Shown here in pieces: positions 1 through 10,418 of a stretch of 61,271 bases of DNA (within the stretch, counting starts at the first letter, position 1; every line of letters begins with the position of its first letter). The stretch comes from Candidatus Phelpsiimicrobium noxiivivens. GTDB lineage: Bacteria; Omnitrophota; Gorgyraeia; Velamenicoccales; Velamenicoccaceae. The stretch is from positions 1 through 61,271 of the forward strand of contig MNVR01000026.1 of assembly GCA_001873995.1 (NCBI GenBank). The letters are read 5' to 3'. The position numbers and the translations under genes were made by a program. Under the pieces are notes generated by a model. That model did no database searches. It was not told where the DNA came from and saw only the letters and a program-made list of their open reading frames with translations.

Positions 1-143
1 ATAAGTATAAATGTTATATTTTATGGCACCTCGTAAAGAGGCTTCTTTTAGAATATAGGTGGAAGATTTTGAAAACTAACAAGATAGTCCTTTTCAAGGA
101 TACGTCGGGTTAGATTTTTTTATCGGGATGCGGTAGATTTCAT

Positions 144-169
144 AAGGCATCGTGTCGATGCCTTTTTTA
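144..169 (+). terminator. Rho-independent terminator of an unseen upstream transcript
   Basis: A perfect 9-bp stem (AAGGCATCG / CGATGCCTT) with a three-base loop is followed by a T-rich run. It closes whatever is transcribed in the first 140 bases. That stretch has no convincing reading frame and could be the 3' part of a small RNA, which I do not recognise. The rRNA operon leader begins after it. Confidence 0.7.
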
Positions 170-266
170 TTTGGTCTTAAGGGTCAATAATCAAAAGATT
201 TATAAAAGTGATTACACAGGCTTGCTTAGTGTAATTGAGTTGATGACCGGTGTAATCATTTTTACC

Positions 267-280
267 GTTCTTTGATAAAT
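267..280 (+). promoter_or_regulatory. boxA-like antitermination site before 16S
   Basis: GTTCTTTGATAAAT resembles the bacterial boxA core (CTCTTTAACAA) bound by NusB-NusE in rRNA leaders. A matching copy sits before 23S at 2515-2529, as in E. coli rRNA operons. A weak promoter (TTAAGG, 18 nt, TATAAA at 201-206) lies upstream, but I am not confident in it. Confidence 0.55.
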
Positions 281-285
281 AGCCA
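275..285 (+). other. 16S processing stem, 5' arm
   Basis: ATAAATAGCCA is perfectly complementary to TGGCTATTTAT at 1985-1995. The two arms flank the 16S gene and could form the helix cut by RNase III to release pre-16S RNA. The 5' arm overlaps the end of the boxA-like site. Confidence 0.5.
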
Positions 286-294
286 TGATATATT

Positions 295-1881
<1,587 letters not shown>

Positions 1882-1984
1882 TTTTTTCTTCACGGTAAAA
1901 ATAGAGAACCTCTCAAAATACATTTGAGAGGGCAATACAATGGTTGGGTCGCGAGCTAGTCAAATAAGACCCAACGCTCCGAAG

Positions 1985-1995
1985 TGGCTATTTAT
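1985..1995 (+). other. 16S processing stem, 3' arm
   Basis: TGGCTATTTAT pairs with 275-285 across the 16S gene. It lies about 107 nt after the mature 3' end, in the internal transcribed spacer. Confidence 0.5.
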
Positions 1996-2006
1996 AAATT
2001 TAGAGG

Positions 2007-2115
2007 CGCAGATAGCACACCTGCCTGCCGGTAGGCAGGAATAAAAATGCACACCTGCCTGCCATAGGCAGGGATTACACGGAAAAGATGTGTTTGGGTC
2101 TGTGTTATCTGTGCG
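2007..2115 (+). repeat. Word-repeat hairpin in the 16S-tRNA spacer
   Basis: This fills most of the roughly 300-nt gap between 16S and tRNA-Ile. The outer arms CGCAGATAGCACA and TGTGTTATCTGTGCG are near-complementary. Inside are two copies of a palindromic CCTGCCTGCC...GGCAGG unit. The same GC palindrome type recurs inside argJ at 28754-28777. It behaves like an intergenic repeat rather than a gene. Confidence 0.6.
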
Positions 2116-2182
2116 AGTTTTTATTGATCTAGCTCTATGGGTTCAAGCATATTGAAGCATCTGTGACTTCAAATACAATTTT

Positions 2183-2258
2183 GGGCCCATAGCTCAGCTG
2201 GTAGAGCACCGTGCTGATAACGCGGGGGTAAGTGGTTCAAGTCCACTTGGGCCCACCA
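2183..2258 (+). tRNA. ileT: tRNA-Ile (anticodon GAT)
   Basis: The cloverleaf folds cleanly. The acceptor GGGCCCA pairs with TGGGCCC, the D-arm has AGCTCAGCTGGTAGAGC, the anticodon loop CTGATAA gives GAT, and the T-arm carries GGTTCAAGTCC. The 3' CCA is encoded. It sits in the 16S-23S spacer together with tRNA-Ala, the usual bacterial arrangement. Confidence 0.97.
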
Positions 2259-2270
2259 GTTTCAGTAATC

Positions 2271-2343
2271 GGGGCAGTAGCTCAGCTGGGAGAGCGCGTG
2301 CTTTGCAAGCATGAGGTCGGCGGTTCGATCCCGCTCTGCTCCA
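2271..2343 (+). tRNA. alaT: tRNA-Ala (anticodon TGC)
   Basis: The cloverleaf matches canonical tRNA-Ala. The acceptor GGGGCAG pairs with CTGCTCC, including the G3-U70 identity pair, and the anticodon loop TTTGCAA gives TGC. The gene stops at the discriminator A and continues TGT, so CCA must be added after transcription, unlike the tRNA-Ile twelve bases upstream. Confidence 0.97.
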
Positions 2344-2514
2344 TGTTTATTTTTCCGACAAGGAAAAATAAAAATGTACTGAAGCGAGCATAAAACCGCG
2401 ACAAGCGGTTTAGCGAGCGGGAGTTCACGAGACGCCATCACCTTAAAGTATTTTTGACAACTGATCTTTTCTAACGACATAGATTTTGTTTCGCGCCTAG
2501 TTGCGCGATTCTAT

Positions 2515-2529
2515 GTTCTTTGACAATTT
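2515..2529 (+). promoter_or_regulatory. boxA-like antitermination site before 23S
   Basis: GTTCTTTGACAATTT closely matches the E. coli spacer boxA (GCTCTTTAACAATTT). It partly overlaps the 5' arm of the 23S processing stem. The 2344-2514 stretch before it holds no recognisable gene. Confidence 0.65.
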
Positions 2530-2543
2530 CTGTAAAGTTTTTT
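2521..2543 (+). other. 23S processing stem, 5' arm
   Basis: This 23-nt arm starting TGACAATTTCTG is perfectly complementary to 6460-6482, beyond the 23S 3' end. A perfect 23-bp helix around a complete 23S gene is the expected RNase III processing stalk. Confidence 0.85.
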
Positions 2544-4638
2544 CGGAAAAGTGCCCTCCTGTTAAAAGGGGGACCAAAAAGCCGAGGAAATTCTCTCAAA
2601 CATGATCAATGGCCAATTTTTGGTCAAGCTACAAAGAGTCTATGAGGAATGACTTGGTCAATTAAGGCGAAGAAGGACGTGGTAAGCGGCGATACGCCCG
2701 GAGGAGCTGCAAACAAGCTTTGATTCCGGGATGTCCGAATGGGGCAACCCATCCCGAGTAATGTTGGGATATCCCGTATTAAATTAAATAGGTGCGGGAA
2801 GCGAAACCGGGGGAAGTGAAACATCTCAGTACCCTGAGGAAGAGAAACCGAAAGGTATTCCCTTAGTAGCGGCGAGCGAAGCGGGAAGAGCCTAAATTTC
2901 GATGACGCAATAGCCTGTGCGCGTTGTCATCGGAACGTTGTGGGACTGTTTAGATACCTGTACAGAGGCATCGGGAAGTAAAAAAATCTCTATTCAGCAG
3001 AAAGATTTGGAAAAGTCTGCCAAAGAAGGTGAAAGCCCGGTATGCGAAAAATAGAGATCTTCCTTGAACGGTATCCCGAGTACTACGGAGCACGCGAAAT
3101 TCCGTAGGAATCCGCCCTGACCACAGGGCAAGGCTAAATACTCTAATTGGACCGATAGTGCACAAGTACCGTGAGGGAAAGTTGAAAAGAACCCCAGTGA
3201 GGGGAGTGAAATAGAACCTGAATTCATAGACTTACAAGCGGTCGGAGCCCTATGTCACGCGCAAGCGTGGAACGGGTGACGGCGTGCCTTTTGCATAATG
3301 AACCGGCGAGTTATACAGATAAGCAAGCTTAATCCTCTTTAGGGGAGGAGGCGTAGGGAAACCGAGTCTGAATAGGGCGATTAGTTTGTCTGTATAGACC
3401 CGAAGCTGAGTGATCTACCCATGACCAGTGCGAAGTGTACCGAAAGGTACATGGAGGTACGAACCCATGAATGTTGAAAAATTCCGGGATGAGTTGTGGG
3501 TCGGAGTGAAAGGCTAATCAAACTCAGGAATTGCTGGTTCTCCTCGAAACGTCTTTAGGGACGGCCTTGAGTAAATGAGCGATGAGTGTAGAGTGCTGAA
3601 TGGGCTAGGGACCCCACCAGGTTGCCAAACCCAACCAAACTCCGAAAATCATCGTTTCTTATCTCGGGAGACAGACAGTGCGGGCTAAGCTGCATTGTCA
3701 AAAGGGAGACAGCCCAGACCGCCAGTTAAGGTCCCAAAGGATAGGCTAAGTGGTAAAGGATGTGGGGTAACATAGACAACCAGGATGTTGGCTCAGAGGC
3801 AGCCATCATTTAAAGAGTGCGTAACAGCTCACTGGTCGAGTTATTCTGCGCCTAAGATAATCGGGGCTCAAGCCTATTACCGAAACTGCGGATTTACCCC
3901 GCCTTAGGGCGGGGCAAGTGGTAGAGGAGCGTACTGTTGTAGGTTGAAGGTGGACCGAGAGGACCACTCGACGAAGCAGTAGTGATTATGTCGGTATGAG
4001 TAGCGCAAATCACGGCGAGAAACCGTGACGCCGAAAGTCTAAGGTTTCCTGGGGAAGGTTAATCCGCCCAGGGTGAGTCGATCCTAAGCCGAGGCTGTTG
4101 AACGCGTAGGCGATGGATATCCGGTTAATATCCCGGAACTGGTCAAAGGCGCTATTACTTTGATGTTGACGCAGGAGGTTGGGGTCAGCGGACTGTTGGA
4201 TGTGTCCGTCTAAGCCTGTAGTTTTATCCGCAAGGGTAAGATGAGGGGTGAATGCGAAGCCGATCTACGGAAAGGCTGAAGTGATCTTAGGCCACACTGT
4301 CGAGAAAATTCATCAAAGGAGCCTTTGTCCAATCGTACCGCAATCCGACACAGGTAGACTTCCATAATATGGTAAGGCGATCGAGAGAACCCTCGTTAAG
4401 GAACTCGGCAATCTAGCCTCGTAAGTTCGCAAGAAGAGGTGCCCTAATGTGTGTAGCCCATACGGGTGAAGCATGATAGGGTTTCAATGAAGTGGCTCTG
4501 GTGACTGTTTAGCAAAAACCAAGCACTCTGCTAACTCGAAAGAGGACGTATAGGGTGTGACACCTGCCCGGTGCTGGAAGGTTAAGGAGAGAGGTTAGCC
4601 CGTCGTAAGGCGAGTCGAAGCTTCGAACCGAAGCCCCA

Positions 4639-4688
<50 letters not shown>

Positions 4689-5346
4689 GGGGTAAGTTCC
4701 CACGCGCACGAATGGTGTAACAACTGGAGCGCTGTCTCAACGAGGGACTCGGCGAAATTGTGGTGACAGTGAAGACGCTGTCTACCCGCACTTGGACGAA
4801 AAGACCCCGGAACCTTTACTCTACTCTGGTATTGAATTTTGATCCGATATGTGTAGGATAGGTGGGAGACTTTGAAGCCTGGGCGCTAGCTCGGGCAGAG
4901 TCGTCGGTGAAATACCACCCTTATTTTATTAAGATTCTAACCCCTTGCCGTGAATCCGGCAGGGGAACAGTGCCAGACGGGGAGTTTGACTGGGGCGGTT
5001 TCCTCCTAAAAGATAACGGCGGAGCCCAATGCTAACCTCAAGACGGTCGGCAATCGTCTGTCGAGTGTAAAGGCATATGGTTGGTTAACTGTGATCCCGA
5101 CAGGGAGAACAGGTGCGAAAGCAGGGCTTAATGATCCGGTACTTGTTTGTGGGAATGGTATCGCTCAACGAATAAAAGGTACTCTGGGGATAACAGGCTT
5201 ATCGCGCTCGAGAGTTCATATCGACAGCGCGGTTTGGCACCTCGATGTCGGCTCATCCTATCCTGGGGCTGGAGAAGGTCCCAAGGGTCCGGCTGTTCGC
5301 CGGTTAAAAGGGTACGTGAGTTGGGTTCAGAACGTCGTGAGACAGT

Positions 5347-6090
5347 AAGACCATTGCTGTCTATAAACTTGGCTAAATGCTGGAAAATCTGAGTATATCA
5401 TATTACTATTTGATGTTTCTGTCCTTATATTGCGAGATGGATAGAGAGATCGGAAGTGAAAAGATATGATTGCAGACAATCAGCAGGAAAGACCAGGAGA
5501 ATCACTATCGTTCTATATCGCGGGTTTTGTTGATGGAGAGGGTAGTTTTCATGTAGCGGTTCAGAAAAGCGAAAATGTGAGGCTTGGTTGGCAAGTGATA
5601 CCTGAGTTTCATGTGTCGCAGAATCATGAACGGACTGTTACACTAGAGATTATCCGTAAAGTTTTAGATTGCGGCTATATAAAGCCTAATCATAAAACTA
5701 GAGAAAACGATCGAACAGATGTTTTGGTTGTTCGTAATCATCAAGACCTCAAAGATAAAGTAATCCCATTTTTTAGACGGTATAAATTATTATCCTCTAA
5801 AAATGGTGATTTTGAGAAATTTGCTGTGATAGTTGAATTTATGGATCAAGGCAAGCATCTTGAAACGTCAGGTTTAAAAAATATCCTGAAGATCGCTTTT
5901 TCAATGAATGGTAACGGCAGATATGGAAAATTATTGTTTAATGATATTGTGAGTTCTTTGGTTTCCTCAGAGACTATACGCCAGGCTTCGAGAAAAATAT
6001 CGGAGAAGATATAGTCCGAACTGCATAGCGATATGCAGAGCTCAACAGAAATGTTTGAGCCTTTCGTAATATGCGGAAGTAACAAAATTG
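5347..6090 (+). other. Group I intron in 23S rRNA (I-CreI/L2593 site)
   Basis: The 5' exon ends in T (GAGACAGT) and the intron ends in G, as group I splicing requires. The internal guide GCTGTC (5356-5361) pairs with exon GACAGT, giving a G-U wobble exactly at the splice site (P1). An S-element AAGATATAGTCC lies at 6006-6017 with its R partner AGACTATA near 5971, forming P7. A P9 hairpin (6021-6038) and another stem (6040-6060) follow. GACC in the P1 loop could pair with exon GGTC (P10). The site is the one used by the Chlamydomonas chloroplast LSU intron encoding I-CreI. Confidence 0.92.
5466..6014 (+). CDS. LAGLIDADG homing endonuclease, I-CreI-like, intron-encoded
   Basis: A 182-residue protein with a single LAGLIDADG motif, FYIAGFVDGEG at residues 17-26. 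One motif implies a homodimer, as in I-CreI (163 aa). E25 stands where I-CreI has catalytic D20. Proteins of this family cut intronless 23S genes at the exon junction and drive intron homing. The intron sits at the I-CreI target, and the joined exons resemble the I-CreI recognition site, so specificity is probably shared. The start ATG follows a GGAAGTGAAAAG stretch that could be a weak ribosome site. The 3' end of the frame runs through the catalytic core: the stop TAG is part of the P7 S-element. Activity is inferred, not shown. Confidence 0.92.
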   Translation: MIADNQQERPGESLSFYIAGFVDGEGSFHVAVQKSENVRLGWQVIPEFHVSQNHERTVTLEIIRKVLDCGYIKPNHKTRENDRTDVLVVRNHQDLKDKVIPFFRRYKLLSSKNGDFEKFAVIVEFMDQGKHLETSGLKNILKIAFSMNGNGRYGKLLFNDIVSSLVSSETIRQASRKISEKI

Positions 6091-6459
6091 TCGGTCTCTA
6101 TCCAGTGTGGGCGTTAGGAAGTTTGAAGGGAGTTGTCCTTAGTACGAGAGGACCAGGACAAACGAACCTCTGGTGTTCCAGCTGTCCTGCCAAGGGCAAA
6201 GGCTGGGTAGTCATGTTCGGAAGAGATAAGCGCTGAAGGCATATAAGCGCCAAGCTCGCCTTAAGAATAGACTTCCCTCTTGTAGCAATACAAGAATAGA
6301 CACCCGGAAGACTACCGGGTTGATAGGTCCTAAGTGTAAGACCCGTAAGGGTTTCAGCTTAAAGGATACTAATTGTCAATCGGCTTGACCGCTAATTTGT
6401 CATTAAAATTTATTGTGACAGATTGGCTTAAAGAGAGATCCATCGGCTTACTTATCCAA

Positions 6460-6482
6460 AAAAAACTTTACAGAAATTGTCA
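6460..6482 (+). other. 23S processing stem, 3' arm
   Basis: Perfect 23-nt complement of 2521-2543. It lies about 70 nt past the 23S 3' end and about 110 nt before 5S, so RNase III cleavage would separate 23S from 5S. Confidence 0.85.
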
Positions 6483-6591
6483 GTTATATTTTTAAGTGCA
6501 TGATTTATCCAGCGTTGTGCTAGATTAAATGCTAATGCAGACAACGCTGGATCAAATTTTTGCTTAATAAAACATTATTGTGCAAAAATTT

Positions 6592-6705
6592 GAGGTGCCT
6601 ATACTGAGGAGGAAACACCCGTTCCCATTCCGAATACGGTAGTTAAGCTCCTCGAGGTCAATGGTACTTGGCTCGCAAGGGCCTGGGAGAGTAGAACGGC
6701 GCCTC
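6592..6705 (+). rRNA. rrf: 5S ribosomal RNA
   Basis: Helix I is GAGGTGCC (6592-6599) with GGCGCCTC (6698-6705), with one G-U pair. The interior has the conserved CACCCGTTCCCATTCCGAA block and GCCTGGGAGAGTAG. Length is about 114 nt. It is the last gene of the operon and is followed by a terminator. Confidence 0.95.
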
Positions 6706-6715
6706 TTTAAATTTA

Positions 6716-6755
6716 CCCCCACATCGAAGATCAAATTATCGGTGTGGGGTTTTTG
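6716..6755 (+). terminator. Terminator of the rRNA operon
   Basis: CCCCACATCG and CGGTGTGGGG form a stem of about 10 bp with one G-U pair, followed by TTTTTG. It is ten bases after 5S and before the pilin promoter. Confidence 0.85.
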
Positions 6756-6765
6756 TTTATATATG

Positions 6766-6794
6766 TTGAAATATTGCTTAGGTTAGGATAAAAT
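6766..6794 (+). promoter_or_regulatory. Predicted sigma-70 promoter for the pilin genes
   Basis: TTGAAA, 17 nt, TAAAAT. Only 11 nt separate the -10 box from the ATG at 6806 and no Shine-Dalgarno sequence is present, so the message would have a leader of a few bases or none. Confidence 0.5.
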
Positions 6795-6805
6795 CTTAAT
6801 AAGCT

Positions 6806-7231
6806 ATGAAAAACACAAAAGGGTTTACTCTAATAGAGGTCATTGTCGTTGTTATTATATTAGGCATACTTGCGTCTATTGCTGGTGTGCAGTATACAAA
6901 GGTCATTGAGAAAAGCAGGTGGGTTGAAGCAAGGGAGGTTTTCTTAAAGGCTCAGGCAGGCTATGACAGGCTTAAAATGGATGGTGAGGAAGGAACATTG
7001 AAACAAGCAAATTTCTGGACAAAATTGGGCATGAGCGATCCTAACAATCTGCCATGCGCAAGAAGGAAGTTTTTATATGCTCCTGTTGCTTCTCATACTA
7101 ATAGGATCCAGGCTTGCAGATATCTGAATGCTTGCCAACCGTCTTTCGCCAACTGTTGGGTATTGGTCCTTGATCCTCCAAGCGGCAAGACCCCTGAAAT
7201 CATTCGCAAAGGGAGTGCGCCATCTTTCTAA
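6806..7231 (+). CDS. Type IV pilin-like / pseudopilin protein
   Basis: A 141-residue prepilin. The leader is short, the cleavage motif is G6|FTLIEV with Glu at +5, and a hydrophobic helix (about residues 7-28) would anchor it before assembly. The remainder has four cysteines and no domain I can name. Such proteins are cut by prepilin peptidase and built into type IV pili or type II secretion pseudopili. The stop overlaps the start of the next pilin gene (TAATG), so the two are translationally coupled. Pilus assembly genes lie at the far right of the window. Whether it is a major or minor pilin cannot be told. Confidence 0.85.
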   Translation: MKNTKGFTLIEVIVVVIILGILASIAGVQYTKVIEKSRWVEAREVFLKAQAGYDRLKMDGEEGTLKQANFWTKLGMSDPNNLPCARRKFLYAPVASHTNRIQACRYLNACQPSFANCWVLVLDPPSGKTPEIIRKGSAPSF

Positions 7232-7674
7232 TGAATATTTTACGTAGGAAAAGCTTTACTCTTATTGAAATCATGGTGGTTGTGATTATTTTGGGTATTT
7301 TGGTTTCTTTGGTTATACCCAGCTATATACAACAGAAAAAAAAGACAGAATATAAATCCGCTCTTGCCCAGGTTAAGGTAATTGCTGCCGCGGAAAAAGA
7401 TTATTTTTTAACTCAAAAGTCTTATGTCACCACGGCAAATACTACTGCTACAAACTCTATCTTGGGTATCAAAATAGCAGATCTTGTTTCTACAGACAGT
7501 TTGGGAAATGATGTTTATACATACTTTAAGGATTATCGTGTCAATAAAATAACGGGCTCGCCGGCCACTTTTAATATAACCGTTTTCAGCGGAACCGCTT
7601 CAAATAATGCCCTCTATACATTTGATTCTGACGGCAATCGTATTGCCTGCTCAGGCACTGATTGCCTGCCGTGA
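7231..7674 (+). CDS. Type IV pilin-like / pseudopilin protein, second copy
   Basis: A 147-residue prepilin with the N-terminal motif RRKSFTLIEIM and a hydrophobic helix to about residue 31. Glu is at +5. The residue before the cut is Ser8, where nearly all class III prepilins have Gly. The C-terminus holds a cysteine pair (CSGTDC) just before the end, like the disulfide-bonded D-region of many pilins. It overlaps the upstream pilin by one base and ends in GTGA, which supplies the GTG start of recG. Confidence 0.83.
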   Translation: MNILRRKSFTLIEIMVVVIILGILVSLVIPSYIQQKKKTEYKSALAQVKVIAAAEKDYFLTQKSYVTTANTTATNSILGIKIADLVSTDSLGNDVYTYFKDYRVNKITGSPATFNITVFSGTASNNALYTFDSDGNRIACSGTDCLP

Positions 7675-9764
7675 CCTCAATACAATACTTTAAAGGGATA
7701 GGCCCTAAAAGAGCGAAATTGCTTGCCGATGCCGGCATCCGCAATGTTGAGGACGCTTTTTATTATTTTCCGCGCCGTTATCAGGATCGGACTCGCCTTT
7801 CTTTTATAACAGAGCTTGAGATCGGATCTATTGCTACGATAAAAGTAGAAGTCATTTCTGTTAATGCCAGGCGCGGTTTTAGGAAAGGTGGTTTTAATTT
7901 ATTTGAGATCTCTGCTGGCGATGAGACGGGCCGTATTTTCGCGGTTTGGTTTAATCAACCTTACTTAAAGGATTATTTTAAACCCGGTAAAAAAGTTATT
8001 TTATATGGCAAGGTTGAATTGTATAAAGATAGGATACAATTGTCCAATCCTGAGTTTGAATTTATTGATGAGGGTGATATATGCGTGGGATTTGGCAAAA
8101 TAGTACCGGTATATCCTTTACCTAAAGGTTTTTCACAGCGAGGCATAAGAAAGATCATATCGTCTGTCCTGGATAAATACCTGGTTTCTGTTACTGAGAT
8201 ACTTCCTTTTGATATACGTTCTCGCCATAACATGGACAATATCGCAAAAAGCCTGCGAAATATACACTTTCCAGAAAGCGATGATGCAAGGCTTGCGGCC
8301 TATAAGAGACTTTCGTTTGAAGAGTTTTTTATTTATCAGATACCGCTTATCTTGCGCAAGCTCAAACGCAGAGATAAGAAAGGCACTGCTTTTAAGATCA
8401 ACGAAGAACTCCTGAACTTGTTTATCCAAAGCCTGCCTTTTACCTTGACCCGGTCTCAGATTGAGGTTTTAGCCCAGATAAAGGCTGATATGCAGGCGCC
8501 GCGCCCAATGCAAAGATTGTTACAGGGTGACGTAGGTTCAGGAAAGACGGTCGTTGCCACGATAGCGGCTCTTGTGGCTGCCAGTAACGCCTCGCAGGCT
8601 GCTTTTATGGCTCCTACGGAGATACTTGCCAACCAGCATTATGAAAATTTAAAATCGCAAATTTTAAATTTTAGCGTTAAAATCCAGGACTCAAGCCCTA
8701 AAAAAAATATAGAGATCGGCCTGCTTACAAGTAGCCTGAAGGATAAAGAAAGGCGTAAGATATTAAAAGACGTCAAGGAAGGGCTGATAGATATTGTTGT
8801 CGGCACGCACGCTTTGATCCAGGAGGGCGTAGTGTTTAAAAAGCTCGGGCTTATCATTATGGATGAACAGCATAAGTTCGGGGTTTCCCAAAGAGCGCTC
8901 TTGCCAAAGAAAGGTATCAATCCCGATGTGCTTATAATGACAGCGACACCCATACCCAGGACATTATCAATGACTCTTTTCGGGGATTTGGATATATCAA
9001 CTATACGCGAACTTCCACAGGGTAGGAAAAAGATCCAGACACTTCTTTATGACCTGGGAAGGCGGTATGAGGCTTACGAGTTTTTAAGGTCTCACGTTAT
9101 GTCAGGGAGGCAGGCGTATATTATTTATCCTTTAATTGAAGAGAGCCAGACGCTTATGCTGGCTTCTGCTAAACGGATGCATAAGGAGTTTAGCCAGGAT
9201 ATTTTTAAGGAATTTAAGGTCGGATTGGTGCATGGTAAACTTAAGAGAGAAGAGCAGGATAAAGTGATGGCTAAGTTCAGGAATGGCGCGCTTGATATAC
9301 TTGTGGCTACGGCTATTCTGGAAGTAGGCATTGATGTGCCAAATGCAACCATTATGTTGATAGAACATGCCGAGAGATTTGGCCTTTCTCAATTGCATCA
9401 GATGAGGGGCCGTATCGGCCGCGGTACATATGAATCTTTTTGCCTTCTTGTGGCTCTGCCTAAGACCGAGCAGGCTCAATCAAGAGTAGATGTTCTGCAG
9501 TCTTGCAGTGATGGTTTCCAGATCGCTGAAGAAGACTTAAAGTTACGCGGGCCGGGTGAGTTTTTCGGAGAGCGCCAGCACGGTTTGACCGAACTAAAAA
9601 TAGCCAATCCTTTAAAGCAGTTCCATCTCTTGAAGTCCAGCCGCGAGGAAGCTGTAAAACTTTTGAACGACGACCCGAAATTGGAAAAACGGCAGAACGC
9701 GGAGATCAAGAAGCAGTTGTATAAGAGATTTCCTGGGTTTGAGCGGTTCATTATGGTAGGGTAA
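7671..9764 (+). CDS. recG: ATP-dependent DNA helicase RecG
   Basis: About 698 residues, close to the usual 690. RecG reverses stalled replication forks and branch-migrates Holliday junctions. The N-terminal wedge/OB region is followed by the helicase core: Walker A GDVGSGKT at about 286, DEQH at about 398, TATPIPRT, and motif VI with QMRGRIGRG at about 577. I prefer the GTG start at 7671, overlapping the pilin stop as GTGA; a TTG at 7662 in the same frame is possible but weaker. The N-terminal extension found in some RecGs is absent. The stop codon abuts a large palindrome. Confidence 0.96.
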   Translation: MTSIQYFKGIGPKRAKLLADAGIRNVEDAFYYFPRRYQDRTRLSFITELEIGSIATIKVEVISVNARRGFRKGGFNLFEISAGDETGRIFAVWFNQPYLKDYFKPGKKVILYGKVELYKDRIQLSNPEFEFIDEGDICVGFGKIVPVYPLPKGFSQRGIRKIISSVLDKYLVSVTEILPFDIRSRHNMDNIAKSLRNIHFPESDDARLAAYKRLSFEEFFIYQIPLILRKLKRRDKKGTAFKINEELLNLFIQSLPFTLTRSQIEVLAQIKADMQAPRPMQRLLQGDVGSGKTVVATIAALVAASNASQAAFMAPTEILANQHYENLKSQILNFSVKIQDSSPKKNIEIGLLTSSLKDKERRKILKDVKEGLIDIVVGTHALIQEGVVFKKLGLIIMDEQHKFGVSQRALLPKKGINPDVLIMTATPIPRTLSMTLFGDLDISTIRELPQGRKKIQTLLYDLGRRYEAYEFLRSHVMSGRQAYIIYPLIEESQTLMLASAKRMHKEFSQDIFKEFKVGLVHGKLKREEQDKVMAKFRNGALDILVATAILEVGIDVPNATIMLIEHAERFGLSQLHQMRGRIGRGTYESFCLLVALPKTEQAQSRVDVLQSCSDGFQIAEEDLKLRGPGEFFGERQHGLTELKIANPLKQFHLLKSSREEAVKLLNDDPKLEKRQNAEIKKQLYKRFPGFERFIMVG

Positions 9765-9934
9765 GTGGCAAGGCAAGACTCTGTTCGCAAACGAAGTTTT
9801 TTGCCGTCTGCTAAGGCTTGCATTTTTGCTGTTACGCGACAAAGTACGCGTCGCTACAGCAAAAATGCAATTCCTCGCAGACATTTGCCAAAAAACTTCT
9901 GATTGTTTGTTGAATAGAGTCTTGCCTTGCCACT
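9764..9934 (+). repeat. 171-nt imperfect palindrome after recG
   Basis: The ends are an 18-bp perfect inverted repeat (AGTGGCAAGGCAAGACTC and its complement). Further in are GAAGTTTTTTG/CAAAAAACTTC, GTCTGC/GCAGAC and GCATTTTTGCTGT/ACAGCAAAAATGC, separated by small internal loops. It would fold into one long hairpin. A degraded copy of the left half lies at 10833-10893. The remainder to 10126 holds no gene. Confidence 0.75.
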
Positions 9935-10126
9935 AACATGGATGGGTGGATTAGTTAGTGAGTTACAAGTCGGGCGAGTTCTACGAGACGCACTACACAA
10001 TACGCAAACTTGTTCTTTTTAACTGGGCCGCTGGGGTTCCAGGGTTTTGGGCACTGGGGCACAGCTAAGCACTAGATATAACTTTTTATGATGATAGTTT
10101 ATTCATAAAAGTAAGACATTTATTAT

Positions 10127-10155
10127 TTGACTTACTATTTGTATAATGTTATACT
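10127..10155 (+). promoter_or_regulatory. Predicted sigma-70 promoter of the toxin-antitoxin operon
   Basis: TTGACT, 17 nt, TATACT, in an AT-rich stretch. The start codon follows at 10180 after a purine-rich ribosome site GAAAGGGGG. AbrB/MazE-type antitoxins usually repress their own promoter, so the site may be autoregulated; no operator was identified. Confidence 0.7.
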
Positions 10156-10179
10156 TTTTTTGAAAGGGGGAAGAATAAA

Positions 10180-10416
10180 ATGACAACGACTACTGTTACG
10201 ACAAAAGGTCAGATAGTCATTCCTTCCAAGATCCGTAAAAGGCTGCACATTAAAAAAGGAACCAGGCTTTTCATTGAAGAAAAAGATGATACGCTTGTTT
10301 TAAGAGCTGTAACGTCGGGGTATTTTGAAAAGATGGCTGGTATTTTAGGCACAAAGGGGAAGCTGTCAAAGGAACTGATCGAGGAACGCCGCTGGGACAA
10401 GGAAAGAAAGGCCTGA
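10180..10416 (+). CDS. AbrB/MazE/SpoVT-family antitoxin
   Basis: A 78-residue protein. The first 45 residues form a swapped-hairpin AbrB fold (TTVTTKGQIVIPSKIRKRL), which binds DNA as a dimer. The charged C-terminal tail (ELIEERRWDKERKA) fits the toxin-binding segment of VapB-type antitoxins. It has its own strong promoter and lies two bases upstream of a PIN-domain gene, so it is very likely the antitoxin of that pair. It sits in a repeat-rich island between recG and rsmD. Confidence 0.88.
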   Translation: MTTTTVTTKGQIVIPSKIRKRLHIKKGTRLFIEEKDDTLVLRAVTSGYFEKMAGILGTKGKLSKELIEERRWDKERKA

Positions 10417-10418
10417 TA

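Noticed and set aside
1-143. Known small RNA (SRP, 6S or tmRNA) at the left edge
   Set aside because: No diagnostic core of any of these could be recognised in the 140 bases before the terminator, so I only report the terminator.
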